DNA of 64,000 bases from an uncultured Clostridia bacterium (GTDB lineage Bacteria; Bacillota; Clostridia; Christensenellales; CAG-138): NCBI GenBank assembly GCA_946411635.1, contig CAMKES010000003.1, positions 62,001 through 126,000 of the forward strand, given 5' to 3'. The notes under the pieces are model-generated. The model had not been told where the DNA came from. It was given only the letters and a program-made list of their open reading frames with translations, and made no database searches. The position numbers and the translations under genes were made by a program. This document shows positions 56,958 to 64,000 of this stretch, in pieces; within the stretch, counting starts at the first letter, position 1, and the number at the start of each line of letters is the position of its first letter.

Positions 56958-57929
56958 TCAGTTGCTCTTCTTTTTGAACAGGTCCTTGTAGTCGGCGCCC
57001 GCAAGAACGCCGAAGACCAGCACGACGACCGTGCACAGGATCGTGATCCAGTTCAGAAGCCCCGACGGATCCTCGCCCTTGACGAGCAGGATGATCACGG
57101 ACAGGATGATCGCCCACGCGGCGTAGGTGATGTTCAGCGCCATGGACTTGGACGCGCCGATCTCGGAGATCGCGCGGTAATAGAACAGGTACGAGACCGT
57201 CGCGAACAGTGCCGCGCACGCAATGACCGGGATCAGCCAGCCGGTGCCGCTGAACAGGCTCACGATGAAGTTCCAGCCGAAGCCCCAGCGGCCGAGGATC
57301 GGCAGGATCACCGCGCCGTACACGACGGCGGAGGTCGTCTGCCGGATCTGCAGCGCGATCTCGTCGGTGATGGCGTCGTCCTTGACGCACTTCGCGATGA
57401 TGACGGCTTCAATGCCCCAGCCGAACGCGCACATCGCGGTGCCTAAAAGACCCAGCCAGAAGTTCGTGATGTTCAGCTCCGGGCTGTAGCTCAGACCGTA
57501 CACGCCCGCGATCGTCAGCAGCAGGAAGATCCAGCGGTACCAGGACATCTTTTCCTTCAGGAAGAAGTAGGCCAGCGCCGCGCCGATGGCGGGGAAGATC
57601 GCGCTCGCGACCGCGCCGATGGACGCGCCCATGTTCGCGATGGTCAGAACGTAGCCGGTCATGCCGATCGGACCGCCGATGACGGCGGCGAGCGCCACGA
57701 ACCAGCCGCTCTTCGTTTTCAGCGCGCGGCCGACGGCGGGAAGCTTCCCGCGGACGCCGTTCCAGATGCACGCCCAGATCGCGGAGAACAGATCGTGCAG
57801 AAACGTTGCCGCAAGCGGCGCCAGAAGGACCGCCTGCTCCGTGGAGCAGAGCGGGCTCATCGCAAGCGCGATGCCGAGAATGACGGTTTCGACCGCCCAG
57901 GTGACCCCTGCAAGAATACCTGCAAACAT
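56958..57929 (-). CDS. licB: LicB-like EamA family choline permease
   Basis: 323 residues, ten membrane helices of the drug/metabolite (EamA) family: GILAGVTWAVETVILGIALA at the start, GGPIGMTGYVLTIANMGASI, GAVASAIFPAIGAALAYFFL and KSMALNITYAAWAIILSVII. The name rests on context: it directly follows choline kinase and cytidylyltransferase homologues, the licA-licC-licB set of Haemophilus and Streptococcus. It should import choline. 13 bp after the kinase gene; ATG 57929 follows AAGGAGG. Confidence 0.8.
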   Translation of the reverse strand: MFAGILAGVTWAVETVILGIALAMSPLCSTEQAVLLAPLAATFLHDLFSAIWACIWNGVRGKLPAVGRALKTKSGWFVALAAVIGGPIGMTGYVLTIANMGASIGAVASAIFPAIGAALAYFFLKEKMSWYRWIFLLLTIAGVYGLSYSPELNITNFWLGLLGTAMCAFGWGIEAVIIAKCVKDDAITDEIALQIRQTTSAVVYGAVILPILGRWGFGWNFIVSLFSGTGWLIPVIACAALFATVSYLFYYRAISEIGASKSMALNITYAAWAIILSVIILLVKGEDPSGLLNWITILCTVVVLVFGVLAGADYKDLFKKKSN

Positions 57930-57942
57930 GCTGCGTTCCTCC

Positions 57943-58857
57943 TTATCCGAGTTTCCGGTACGCTTCGACGTTCTGCTTCAGGCGTTCGTAGCGCGCGTCG
58001 GCGTAGTCCTGCATGAACTGTCCGTCGAACGGCACGCGGGTGAGGCCCCAGAGCGTCCACAGATAATCGACGTACGTCTTTGCGGCGACGAAGCGCTTCC
58101 GCTCGTCGACGGTCGGCGTCCGGCCGTAATACGCCTCCAGAAGCTGCGTATCGTTTTCCGGCGTGTATTCGGCTTCGATGGACAGGCAGGAGAGGTCCCA
58201 CATCGCCTCGTTCATGCCGCTGTACTCCCAGTCGATGAGATAGAGCCGGCCGGTCCCGTCGATGACCCAGTTGTCCACCAGCGAATCGTTGTGGCACGGC
58301 ACGCGCGGCGCGGCGCCGTTTCGGTCGACCTCGGCCTTGATGTCCATGACCGCCTGCTTCACGGCTTCGTAGTCGTCATAGAACGCCACGCCGCCGTCGC
58401 GGATGATCCGCTCGTACAGGTCCGCCATCTCGAACACCTCGAAGCGGACGCCGGTGTCGACGCCGCAGGTGTGGAGCTTTTTGAAGATCGCGGCCGCCTG
58501 GCGCAGGATCTCCGGCTTTTTCATCGTGTCCGCGCTGTTCGGCTGCGGATCGCGGATGAATTCCATGACCTTGCGTCCGGTGTCGTCGAAGTACAGCAGC
58601 GGGGCGTCGATGCCCAGCCTGCACGCAAGCTCGGTGCTCTTGCGCTCGTCGGCGCGGTTGATCATTTCCTCGGTGCCTTCGCCGGGGATGCGGACGAGGT
58701 ACTGAAGCCCGTCGGTCCGCGTGATCCGGTAGGAATGGTTCGTCATGCCGCCGAGACGGCGGATGTCGATCCAGATATCCTCGCCGAACGTGAGCTTCAT
58801 CAGCTCCGCAAGCTTCGGGATATCGTTCTTTTCGATCGTTCTGACCAGTTCTGACAT
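57943..58857 (-). CDS. licA: LicA-like choline kinase
   Basis: 304 residues of the protein-kinase-like APH/ChoK fold. IRRLGGMTNHSYRITRTDGL and LVRIPGEGTEEMINRADERK form the nucleotide site; VPCHNDSLVDNWVIDGTGRL (Brenner-type loop, about 200-220) and LIDWEYSGMNEAMWDLSCLS (metal Asp, about 222-240) are characteristic of choline kinases. It phosphorylates imported choline with ATP. ATG 58857 follows AAAGGAG. It lies between licC and licB homologues. Confidence 0.9.
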   Translation of the reverse strand: MSELVRTIEKNDIPKLAELMKLTFGEDIWIDIRRLGGMTNHSYRITRTDGLQYLVRIPGEGTEEMINRADERKSTELACRLGIDAPLLYFDDTGRKVMEFIRDPQPNSADTMKKPEILRQAAAIFKKLHTCGVDTGVRFEVFEMADLYERIIRDGGVAFYDDYEAVKQAVMDIKAEVDRNGAAPRVPCHNDSLVDNWVIDGTGRLYLIDWEYSGMNEAMWDLSCLSIEAEYTPENDTQLLEAYYGRTPTVDERKRFVAAKTYVDYLWTLWGLTRVPFDGQFMQDYADARYERLKQNVEAYRKLG

Positions 58858-58883
58858 ACGGTATTCTCCTTTTTGAAAATCGT

Positions 58884-59960
58884 TTATTCTGCTTCGACGG
58901 GCACGACGTCCGCGCCCGTACGGTCGTTTCGGCGTTTCCAGAGATACGGTTTTCCCTTCGCCGTGAACGTAAAGGCAACCGCATCCGATACGTTCTTCAC
59001 GGGCCGGAAGCCCGCGATCTCGCGCTGTTCGCATCCGAGCCGGTCGGCGATCTCCTTGATGATGCGGCTCTGCGGTTCGTCGACGTAGCGCGGATCGAAC
59101 GCGCGCAGCTCGTCCAGCGAATCGAATTCAAAGATCGAGCCGTCCGGATACACCCGGATCTCCATCGGCGGAAGCGACGCGGCGCGTTCCATGAGGATCG
59201 TTTCCCACAGCGCCTGATCGTACTGTCCGACGGACTGATCCGCCTCGAGGATCGAAAGCATCGCCGCCGAGAACGCGTGATCCCAGTAGACGTGCCCGAG
59301 CATGATGTCGCCCTCGGTCCCGCCGATCGTGACGCTCCGGATGCAGCCGTTTTCGTCGGGCGTCATGTACCATTCGTTCGTCGGCTCCGCAGTGCGGATC
59401 GCGGCGTAGTAGCTCCGGTACACGTGATCGGTGAACGGATTCACCGCGAAATAGTCGTCCGACGAGCAGATATAGCTGTTGCGGATGTGATCCTTCGCGC
59501 AGTAGAGCGTGTAGGTGTTGTTCTTCACGTCGTAGAGCGGGTTCACGACGATCGTGATCCCTTCGTACTTGTCCGCGAGATAGAGGAAGTCCTCGCTCCG
59601 GTAGCCGAGGATCAGCACGATCTTCTGAACGCCCGCCTCGTGCAGCTGCTCGATCTGCCGTTCGATGAGCACCTCGCCCTTCACGTTTAAAAGGCCCTTC
59701 GGCTTCTCGAGCGAAAGCGGAACGAACCGCGACGAAAGCCCCGCCGCCATGATGACCGCGTTGTCCACCCGATACGGCGCCAGCGCTTCGACACCCGCCC
59801 CGGTGATCCCGTTTTCGTCCGTCAGTCCCGCGCCGCGGAATCGTTCGAGCAGCCGGGAAACGGTTTCGTCCGGCATCCCGGTCTCTTCGCCGAGGCGCCC
59901 GGAACTCTGCATCCCGCACCGGCGGATCGCGTACAGCAGCGTAAACTCGTCTTTCGTCAT
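58884..59960 (-). CDS. licC: HTH-fused LicC-like cytidylyltransferase
   Basis: 358 residues. The first 65 residues are a winged-helix domain (TLLYAIRRCGMQSSGRLGEE, GMPDETVSRLLERFRGAGLT); then a nucleotidyltransferase, about 66-290, with AVIMAAGLSSRFVPLSLEKP (NTP loop), KGLLNVKGEVLIERQIEQL and YICSSDDYFAVNPF (metal Asp); a C-terminal 60-residue piece follows. LicC makes CDP-choline from CTP and phosphocholine. The HTH may let the enzyme regulate its own operon or bind a ligand. First gene of the unit. Confidence 0.82.
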   Translation of the reverse strand: MTKDEFTLLYAIRRCGMQSSGRLGEETGMPDETVSRLLERFRGAGLTDENGITGAGVEALAPYRVDNAVIMAAGLSSRFVPLSLEKPKGLLNVKGEVLIERQIEQLHEAGVQKIVLILGYRSEDFLYLADKYEGITIVVNPLYDVKNNTYTLYCAKDHIRNSYICSSDDYFAVNPFTDHVYRSYYAAIRTAEPTNEWYMTPDENGCIRSVTIGGTEGDIMLGHVYWDHAFSAAMLSILEADQSVGQYDQALWETILMERAASLPPMEIRVYPDGSIFEFDSLDELRAFDPRYVDEPQSRIIKEIADRLGCEQREIAGFRPVKNVSDAVAFTFTAKGKPYLWKRRNDRTGADVVPVEAE

Positions 59961-59990
59961 GGCAGTCCCCTCACGTGTTCATTCCTGTGC

Positions 59991-60019
59991 ATTATAAGCC
60001 TAATATTGAACATCGTCAA
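59991..60019 (-). promoter_or_regulatory. Promoter of the lic unit
   Basis: Minus strand -35 TTGACG (60019-60014), 17-bp spacer, -10 TATAAT (59996-59991). The spacer is AT-rich (contains CAATATTAG), a possible site for the HTH domain of the first gene. Confidence 0.8.
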
Positions 60020-60092
60020 GGGGGCGTGTCGAAGACGCGGGAAATATAGGATCGCGTGCGGACGGTCCGCGCGGTTTTTTCCCGCCGCCGGA

Positions 60093-60121
60093 TTGATTCG
60101 GACGGCGAATCGTGGTATGGT
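60093..60121 (+). promoter_or_regulatory. Promoter of the double flavodoxin gene
   Basis: -35 TTGATT (60093-60098), 17-bp spacer, -10 TATGGT (60116-60121). Confidence 0.6.
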
Positions 60122-60152
60122 ATACGGGAACGACGGATAAGGACGGTGGAAC

Positions 60153-61544
60153 ATGAACATTCTGGTACTGAACGGCTCGCCGAAGGGCGAAAACAGCGTC
60201 ACCCTGCAGACGGTGCGCTATCTCGAAAAGCGGTTTCCGGACGAGACCTTTTCGGTCCTGCACGTCGGACAGCGCATCAAACGCATCGAAAAGGACTTCA
60301 CGGAGGCGGAGGCGGCGCTGAAGGACGCGGACCTGCTGCTGTTCTGCTACCCGGTCTACACGTTTCTCGTGCCGAGCCAGCTGCACCGGTTCATCGAGCT
60401 TCTGAAGGCGAGCGGCGCCGACCTTTCCGGCAAGTGCGCCGCGCAGCTTTCGACCTCGCTGCATTTCTACGATATCACCGCGCACCGCTTCATCCGCGAC
60501 AACTGCGACGATCTGGGACTTTTCTATCTCGGCGGGCTGTCCGCGGACATGGAGGATCTTCTGAAGGAGCGGGGACGGACCGAGGCGGAGGACTTTTTCC
60601 GCTTCCTGCTGTGGCGGAAGGAACGCGGTCTTTCGGAACCGAAGCGCTGCGCGCCGAAGCCGTTCACGCCGGTCCCGCTTTCCGAAACGGCGCGGCCCGC
60701 GATGCTTTCGGGCGGCAGGGTCGCCGTCGTCGCGGATTACGATCCGGAGGCGGACGGTCCGGTCCGGGCGCTGGTCGCGCGGTTTCTGCGGATCGCGCCG
60801 TTTGAAACGACGCTCGTCAATCTGCGCGAGTTTCCGTTCGCGGGCGGCTGTCTCGGCTGCTTTCAATGCGCCGCGAGCGGCGCGTGCGTCTATCGGGACG
60901 GCTTCGACGCCTTCCTGCGGGAGAAGATCCAGAGCGCGGACGCGATCGTCTACGCGTTCCGGATCGCGGATCACTCGATGGGATACCGCATGAAGCTGTA
61001 CGACGACCGGCAGTTCTGCAACGGACACCGCACGGTCACGATGGGCAAGCCCGTGGGCTACCTGATCTCCGGTCCGCTTTCGGACGAGGGCAACCTTCAG
61101 ACGGTCATCGAGGCGCGCGCCGAGGTCGGCGGCAACTTCCTCGCGGGCGTGGCGACCGACGAACGCGACCCGGACACGGCGATCGAAGCGCTTGCGGACA
61201 CGCTGCGCTACGCGGTCGATCACGCGTACCGCCCGCCGAAATCGTTCTGGGGCGTGGGCGGCATGAAGATCTTCCGCGACCTCATCTATCAGATGCGCGG
61301 GCTCATGCGCGAGGATCACCGATTCTACAAAAAGCACGGCTTTTACGACTTCCCGCAGAAGCGCAGGGGCCGCATTTTCGGCATGTATCTGGTCGGCGCC
61401 ATGATGCGGAGCAAACGCCTTTCGAAGAAACTCGGCGGCAGAATGACCGAGGGCATGCTGATGCCGTACAAAAAGGCGCTCGAGAAGGCGGAAAAGCGCC
61501 GGTCCGGCGCGGAAACGGCGGACGGAAGCCCGTCCCGGACTTGA
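60153..61544 (+). CDS. Protein with two tandem flavodoxin-fold domains
   Basis: 463 residues. Domain one (1-190): MNILVLNGSPKGENSVTLQT, LLLFCYPVYTFLVPSQLHRF. Domain two (about 195-385): VAVVADYDPEADGPVRALVA, a CLGCFQCAASGACVYRDGFD cysteine pair as in iron-sulfur flavoprotein reductases, then AIVYAFRIADHSMGYRMKLY and YLISGPLSDEGNLQTVIEAR. The first domain keeps the FMN phosphate loop (NGSPKGENS); in the second it is degenerate (DYDPEADG). A basic C-terminal tail follows. Probably a flavin-dependent NAD(P)H reductase. ATG 60153 has GGACGGTGGAAC upstream, a weak site. Confidence 0.8.
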   Translation: MNILVLNGSPKGENSVTLQTVRYLEKRFPDETFSVLHVGQRIKRIEKDFTEAEAALKDADLLLFCYPVYTFLVPSQLHRFIELLKASGADLSGKCAAQLSTSLHFYDITAHRFIRDNCDDLGLFYLGGLSADMEDLLKERGRTEAEDFFRFLLWRKERGLSEPKRCAPKPFTPVPLSETARPAMLSGGRVAVVADYDPEADGPVRALVARFLRIAPFETTLVNLREFPFAGGCLGCFQCAASGACVYRDGFDAFLREKIQSADAIVYAFRIADHSMGYRMKLYDDRQFCNGHRTVTMGKPVGYLISGPLSDEGNLQTVIEARAEVGGNFLAGVATDERDPDTAIEALADTLRYAVDHAYRPPKSFWGVGGMKIFRDLIYQMRGLMREDHRFYKKHGFYDFPQKRRGRIFGMYLVGAMMRSKRLSKKLGGRMTEGMLMPYKKALEKAEKRRSGAETADGSPSRT

Positions 61545-61569
61545 TTTTTGGTCCGGACTGCGATATGAT
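61541..61569 (+). promoter_or_regulatory. Promoter of the flippase-like gene
   Basis: -35 TTGATT (61541-61546) over the stop of the preceding gene, 17-bp spacer, -10 TATGAT (61564-61569). Confidence 0.68.
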
Positions 61570-61621
61570 AACTCCGTGTGGAGAGACTGTCCGCGGCGCT
61601 GCCGCGGAAGAGGGAGGCGCT

Positions 61622-62755
61622 TTGATCGAGGAGAAGCTGCCGATCTCGAAAGAGACGGCGGAGGAGCTGGCGGAAAACGAAAACCGCCTGATCCCGAAAC
61701 CCAAAGGCAAAAAGCAGAGGATCATCCGGATCGTCGGCGTGATCGCGTTCGTTCTGATCAACGCGGTCGTGCTGTTCTTTACCGCGCGCAACGACTTTTC
61801 CAAGAAGCCGGTCGAGCGTCCGGAGCCGTTCGGCGCGCAGAGCATCCTGTTTCTGCTCTGCGCGATCGCGTGTCCGCTCGTCGCGCTCGGGCTGGAAACG
61901 GTCAAGTATCTCCTGATGATGCGCCGCCTCGGCGAGCGCGTTTCCGTGCGTACGGCGTTCGAAACGAGCGCGCTCGGCAAGTATTACGACAACGTCACGC
62001 CGTTCGGCACGGGCGGGCAGCCGTTCCAGATCTGGAACCTGCACAAGAACGGATACACGAGCGGCGCCTCTTCCGCGATGCCGCTGGCGTCGTTCATCAC
62101 GGCGCAGGTCGCGTTCGTCCTGCTCGCGCTCGTGATGTTCTTCATCAACAACAGCGTTTCCGGCGTCGTCGGCGTCAAGATCATCGCGTACGTCGGGCTC
62201 GTGATGTACATGATCGTTCCGCTCATGATCGTTCTGACGGCGATCGCCCCGCGCATCACGGCGAAGATCATCAACTTTTTCGTGCGGATCGGCGCGAAGC
62301 TCCGGCTCGTCAAGGACCCCGGCAAGACCACGCGAAAGATCGAAGACGGGCTCAAGCGGTACTCCGCGAGCCTCCGGTACATGGCGCGAAGCCCCATGCT
62401 TCTGACGGAGCTTCTGATCCTGTCGGTCCTGTATCAGATCGCGATCCTGAGCATTCCGTACTTCGTCGTGCGCGTGTTCGGCGTGCAGACGAGCTTCTGG
62501 CAGGCGCTGACGCTGTGCCTGTACGTGTACGCCTCGATCACGATCGTGCCGACGCCCGGCAACGCGGGCGCGGCGGAGGGCTCGTTCTACCTGCTGTTCA
62601 ACCAGCTCGAATCGAACGGCCTCTTCTGGGCGATGCTGATCTGGCGCTTCCTGTGCTACTATTCGTTCATCCTCATCGGCATGCTGATCTACGGCTTCCG
62701 CGCGGTGGAGAGCGCGGTCAAAAGCCGCATCCGCGCGCGGAAAAAGACCCGGTAG
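61622..62755 (+). CDS. UPF0104/LPG synthase-TM flippase-like protein
   Basis: 377 residues, eight to nine membrane helices after a charged cytoplasmic start. The signature of the lysylphosphatidylglycerol synthetase TM region/UPF0104 family is seen in SALGKYYDNVTPFGTGGQPF (about 119-138), YTSGASSAMPLASFITAQVA and SITIVPTPGNAGAAEGSFYL (about 302-321). Related proteins move or modify lipids and lipid-linked sugars. The start is TTG 61622 with GGGAGG at 5 nt. It has its own promoter and terminator. Confidence 0.85.
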   Translation: MIEEKLPISKETAEELAENENRLIPKPKGKKQRIIRIVGVIAFVLINAVVLFFTARNDFSKKPVERPEPFGAQSILFLLCAIACPLVALGLETVKYLLMMRRLGERVSVRTAFETSALGKYYDNVTPFGTGGQPFQIWNLHKNGYTSGASSAMPLASFITAQVAFVLLALVMFFINNSVSGVVGVKIIAYVGLVMYMIVPLMIVLTAIAPRITAKIINFFVRIGAKLRLVKDPGKTTRKIEDGLKRYSASLRYMARSPMLLTELLILSVLYQIAILSIPYFVVRVFGVQTSFWQALTLCLYVYASITIVPTPGNAGAAEGSFYLLFNQLESNGLFWAMLIWRFLCYYSFILIGMLIYGFRAVESAVKSRIRARKKTR

Positions 62756-62770
62756 GAACGGCGTGCGATC

Positions 62771-62797
62771 AAAAGAGGGCAGACCCTCTTTTTTTCT
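62771..62797 (+). terminator. Terminator of the flippase-like gene
   Basis: AAAGAGGG and CCCTCTTT with a CAGA loop, followed by T. Confidence 0.85.
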
Positions 62798-62851
62798 TTG
62801 CCAAAAAACGGGATCGGACCGAAAAAACACGCGAAAACCGGCGATTTCGGT

Positions 62852-62880
62852 TTGCTTTCCCGCCGGTTCTCTGATATACT
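62852..62880 (+). promoter_or_regulatory. Promoter of the LRR protein gene
   Basis: -35 TTGCTT (62852-62857), 17-bp spacer, -10 TATACT (62875-62880). Confidence 0.75.
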
Positions 62881-62919
62881 GTATATGATATCCAATACAG
62901 ACAGAGGGGAGATCGAACC

Positions 62920-64000
62920 ATGAAAAAACGCATCGCACTGCTGCTCTGCATCCTGATGCTGTTCGCGCTCGTTCCCGTGACGTTTGCGGAACCGGACGCG
63001 GTCCCGACCGCGAATCTCGATATCAACGAGGCGAACTTCCCCGACGCGAACTTCCGCGCCTGGGTCAAGGCGAATCTTGCCGGCGGCAAAACGTATATGT
63101 CCCCGACCGAGGTCGCGGGCGTCACGGAGATCTACTGCTACGACGAGAACATCGCTTCGCTGAAGGGGGTCGGCAAGTTCCCGAACCTGGAGTATCTGGA
63201 CTGCTCCGACAACAAGATCAAGAGCCTGGATCTGTCCGGCAACAAAAAGCTGATCCGGCTGGATGTCGAGAACAACGGCATGACGAGCCTGAACGTCAGC
63301 GGCTGCGTCAATCTCGAACAGCTGAACTGCTGGAAAAACGAGCTGACCTCGATCAACGTTTCGGCGAACACCAAGCTCGGCATGCTGGACGTCGGCAAAA
63401 ACAATCTGAGCTCGATCAACGTCAGCAAGAATAAGGCGCTTGAGATCCTGTACGTGGAGGAAAACAATCTGACCAAGATCAACGTCACCATGCTTCCGAA
63501 GCTGGACAGCCTGGACGTCTCCTACAACCAGATCGGCACGCTGGACATCTCGAAGAACCCGCTCCTCGTGGATCTGTATGCCGACGGGAACAATCTGACG
63601 GCGATCGACGTCACGAAGGCTCCGGAGCTTGAGCATCTTTTCATCTCCCAGAACCAGCTGACCTCGATCGACGTCACCAAGAATCCGAAGCTTACGATGC
63701 TGAACATCGGGTCGAACGACGGCATCAAGAAGCTGGACGTCACCAAGAACACGGACCTGCGCCGGCTGGAGACCGACGACACGAACCTCTCGGAGCTCGA
63801 TCTTTCCAAGAACCCGATGCTTTATACGCTGAACGTCTGCGCGAACAGCCTCGCGAAGCTCGACCTCAGCAACAACCCGAAGATCTCGTTCCTCTACGCG
63901 TACGATAACTTTCTGACCGAGCTGGACGTTTCGAACCTGACGAATCTGTATGAACTGAACGTTTCCAGAAACTTCCTGGAGGAGCTGGACGTCTCGAACA
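62920..64000 (+). CDS. Secreted leucine-rich-repeat protein (partial, 5' end)
   Basis: 360 codons before the window ends. A signal peptide ends at about residue 23 (VPVTFA). A cap with DINEANFPDANFRAWVKANL follows, then from about residue 80 at least twelve repeats of 21 residues with the pattern L..LD...N.L..LDVS.N.., for example LEQLNCWKNELTSINVSANT and LDSLDVSYNQIGTLDISKNP. The 21-residue period is that of internalin-J type proteins. Probably a surface or secreted protein that binds another protein; the anchor lies beyond the window. ATG 62920 follows AGAGGGGA. Confidence 0.88.
   Translation, partial: MKKRIALLLCILMLFALVPVTFAEPDAVPTANLDINEANFPDANFRAWVKANLAGGKTYMSPTEVAGVTEIYCYDENIASLKGVGKFPNLEYLDCSDNKIKSLDLSGNKKLIRLDVENNGMTSLNVSGCVNLEQLNCWKNELTSINVSANTKLGMLDVGKNNLSSINVSKNKALEILYVEENNLTKINVTMLPKLDSLDVSYNQIGTLDISKNPLLVDLYADGNNLTAIDVTKAPELEHLFISQNQLTSIDVTKNPKLTMLNIGSNDGIKKLDVTKNTDLRRLETDDTNLSELDLSKNPMLYTLNVCANSLAKLDLSNNPKISFLYAYDNFLTELDVSNLTNLYELNVSRNFLEELDVSN

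Noticed and set aside
1..64000. tRNA, rRNA or tmRNA genes
   Set aside because: No cloverleaf with TTCRA arm and CCA-like end and no rRNA stretch was noticed on either strand; a tRNAscan run would be needed to be certain.

Overview
The window is a high-GC (by eye about 60%) stretch of a low-copy, single-chromosome-like bacterial genome that looks like an uncultured gut-type member of the Clostridia (Firmicutes). The grounds are Gram-positive style sigma-A promoters with almost invariant 17-bp spacing, strong GGAGG ribosome binding sites, and the gene set: WalJ-RlmH, YhaM, two DegV proteins, a LUD-domain protein, MnmG-RsmG, ECF and AEC transporters, a candidate preQ1-I riboswitch on a VUT-family transporter, and a LytS-type 5TM receptor joined to a SpoIIE phosphatase. 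Genus cannot be told from the sequence. No tRNA, rRNA, CRISPR array or prophage was seen.

Layout. 1-4340 is an accessory block of visibly lower GC: an MFS permease and three GNAT acetyltransferases in a row, bounded by two different short tandem-repeat arrays (five 20-21 bp units at 371-470, and six units of about 22 bp at 4202-4336) and holding a gene remnant. 4513-8688 has a membrane PP2C phosphatase, a zincin, a decayed Mrr-like fragment, and a MATE exporter convergent with a MarR regulator. 8881-16297 holds an alpha/beta hydrolase with a membrane tail, an anion permease, a YbaK deacylase, a polysaccharide deacetylase lipoprotein, DegV and a family 2 glycosyltransferase. 16343-23756 is one long minus-strand unit: a DUF6273 protein, MoxR ATPase, DUF58, a TgpA-like membrane protein without a transglutaminase core, a YgjP peptidase, and a secreted lipoprotein that carries a transglutaminase-like triad. 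23865-38139 is mainly housekeeping: RlmH/WalJ, IspE/ECF, DegV, PhzF, RsmG/MnmG, YhaM, a cation exporter, an NlpC/P60 hydrolase, AlaX and an AEC permease. 38272-53320 has carbamate kinase, zinc-ribbon membrane proteins, flavodoxins, carbonic anhydrase, NUDIX, LUD, TyrS, AlkD, the riboswitch-controlled transporter, PepF and an eIF-2B-like isomerase. 53340-64000 has a LOG-type protein, an iron alcohol dehydrogenase, an M42 peptidase, a licABC-like phosphocholine locus, a double flavodoxin, a flippase-like membrane protein and the first 360 codons of a secreted leucine-rich-repeat protein.

Connections between genes. Two near-identical 15-bp palindromes (GTTTCC..GAAAC type) sit at the same place relative to the -10 boxes of the MATE and hydrolase promoters on both sides of the marR gene, which suggests one small regulon. 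Both degV genes have the same 15-bp palindrome TCTACCCGCRGTAGA upstream. A short leader motif, ACAAATC(G/C)G, recurs just before the ribosome binding site of at least six unrelated genes. Two copies of a palindromic MITE-like repeat (29054-29171 and 54273-54345) were found; the second supplies the stop codon of the LOG gene. IspE and the AEC permease have promoters placed so that their mRNAs should start at or next to the start codon. All functional names come from motif recognition in the translated sequence; no database search was possible.
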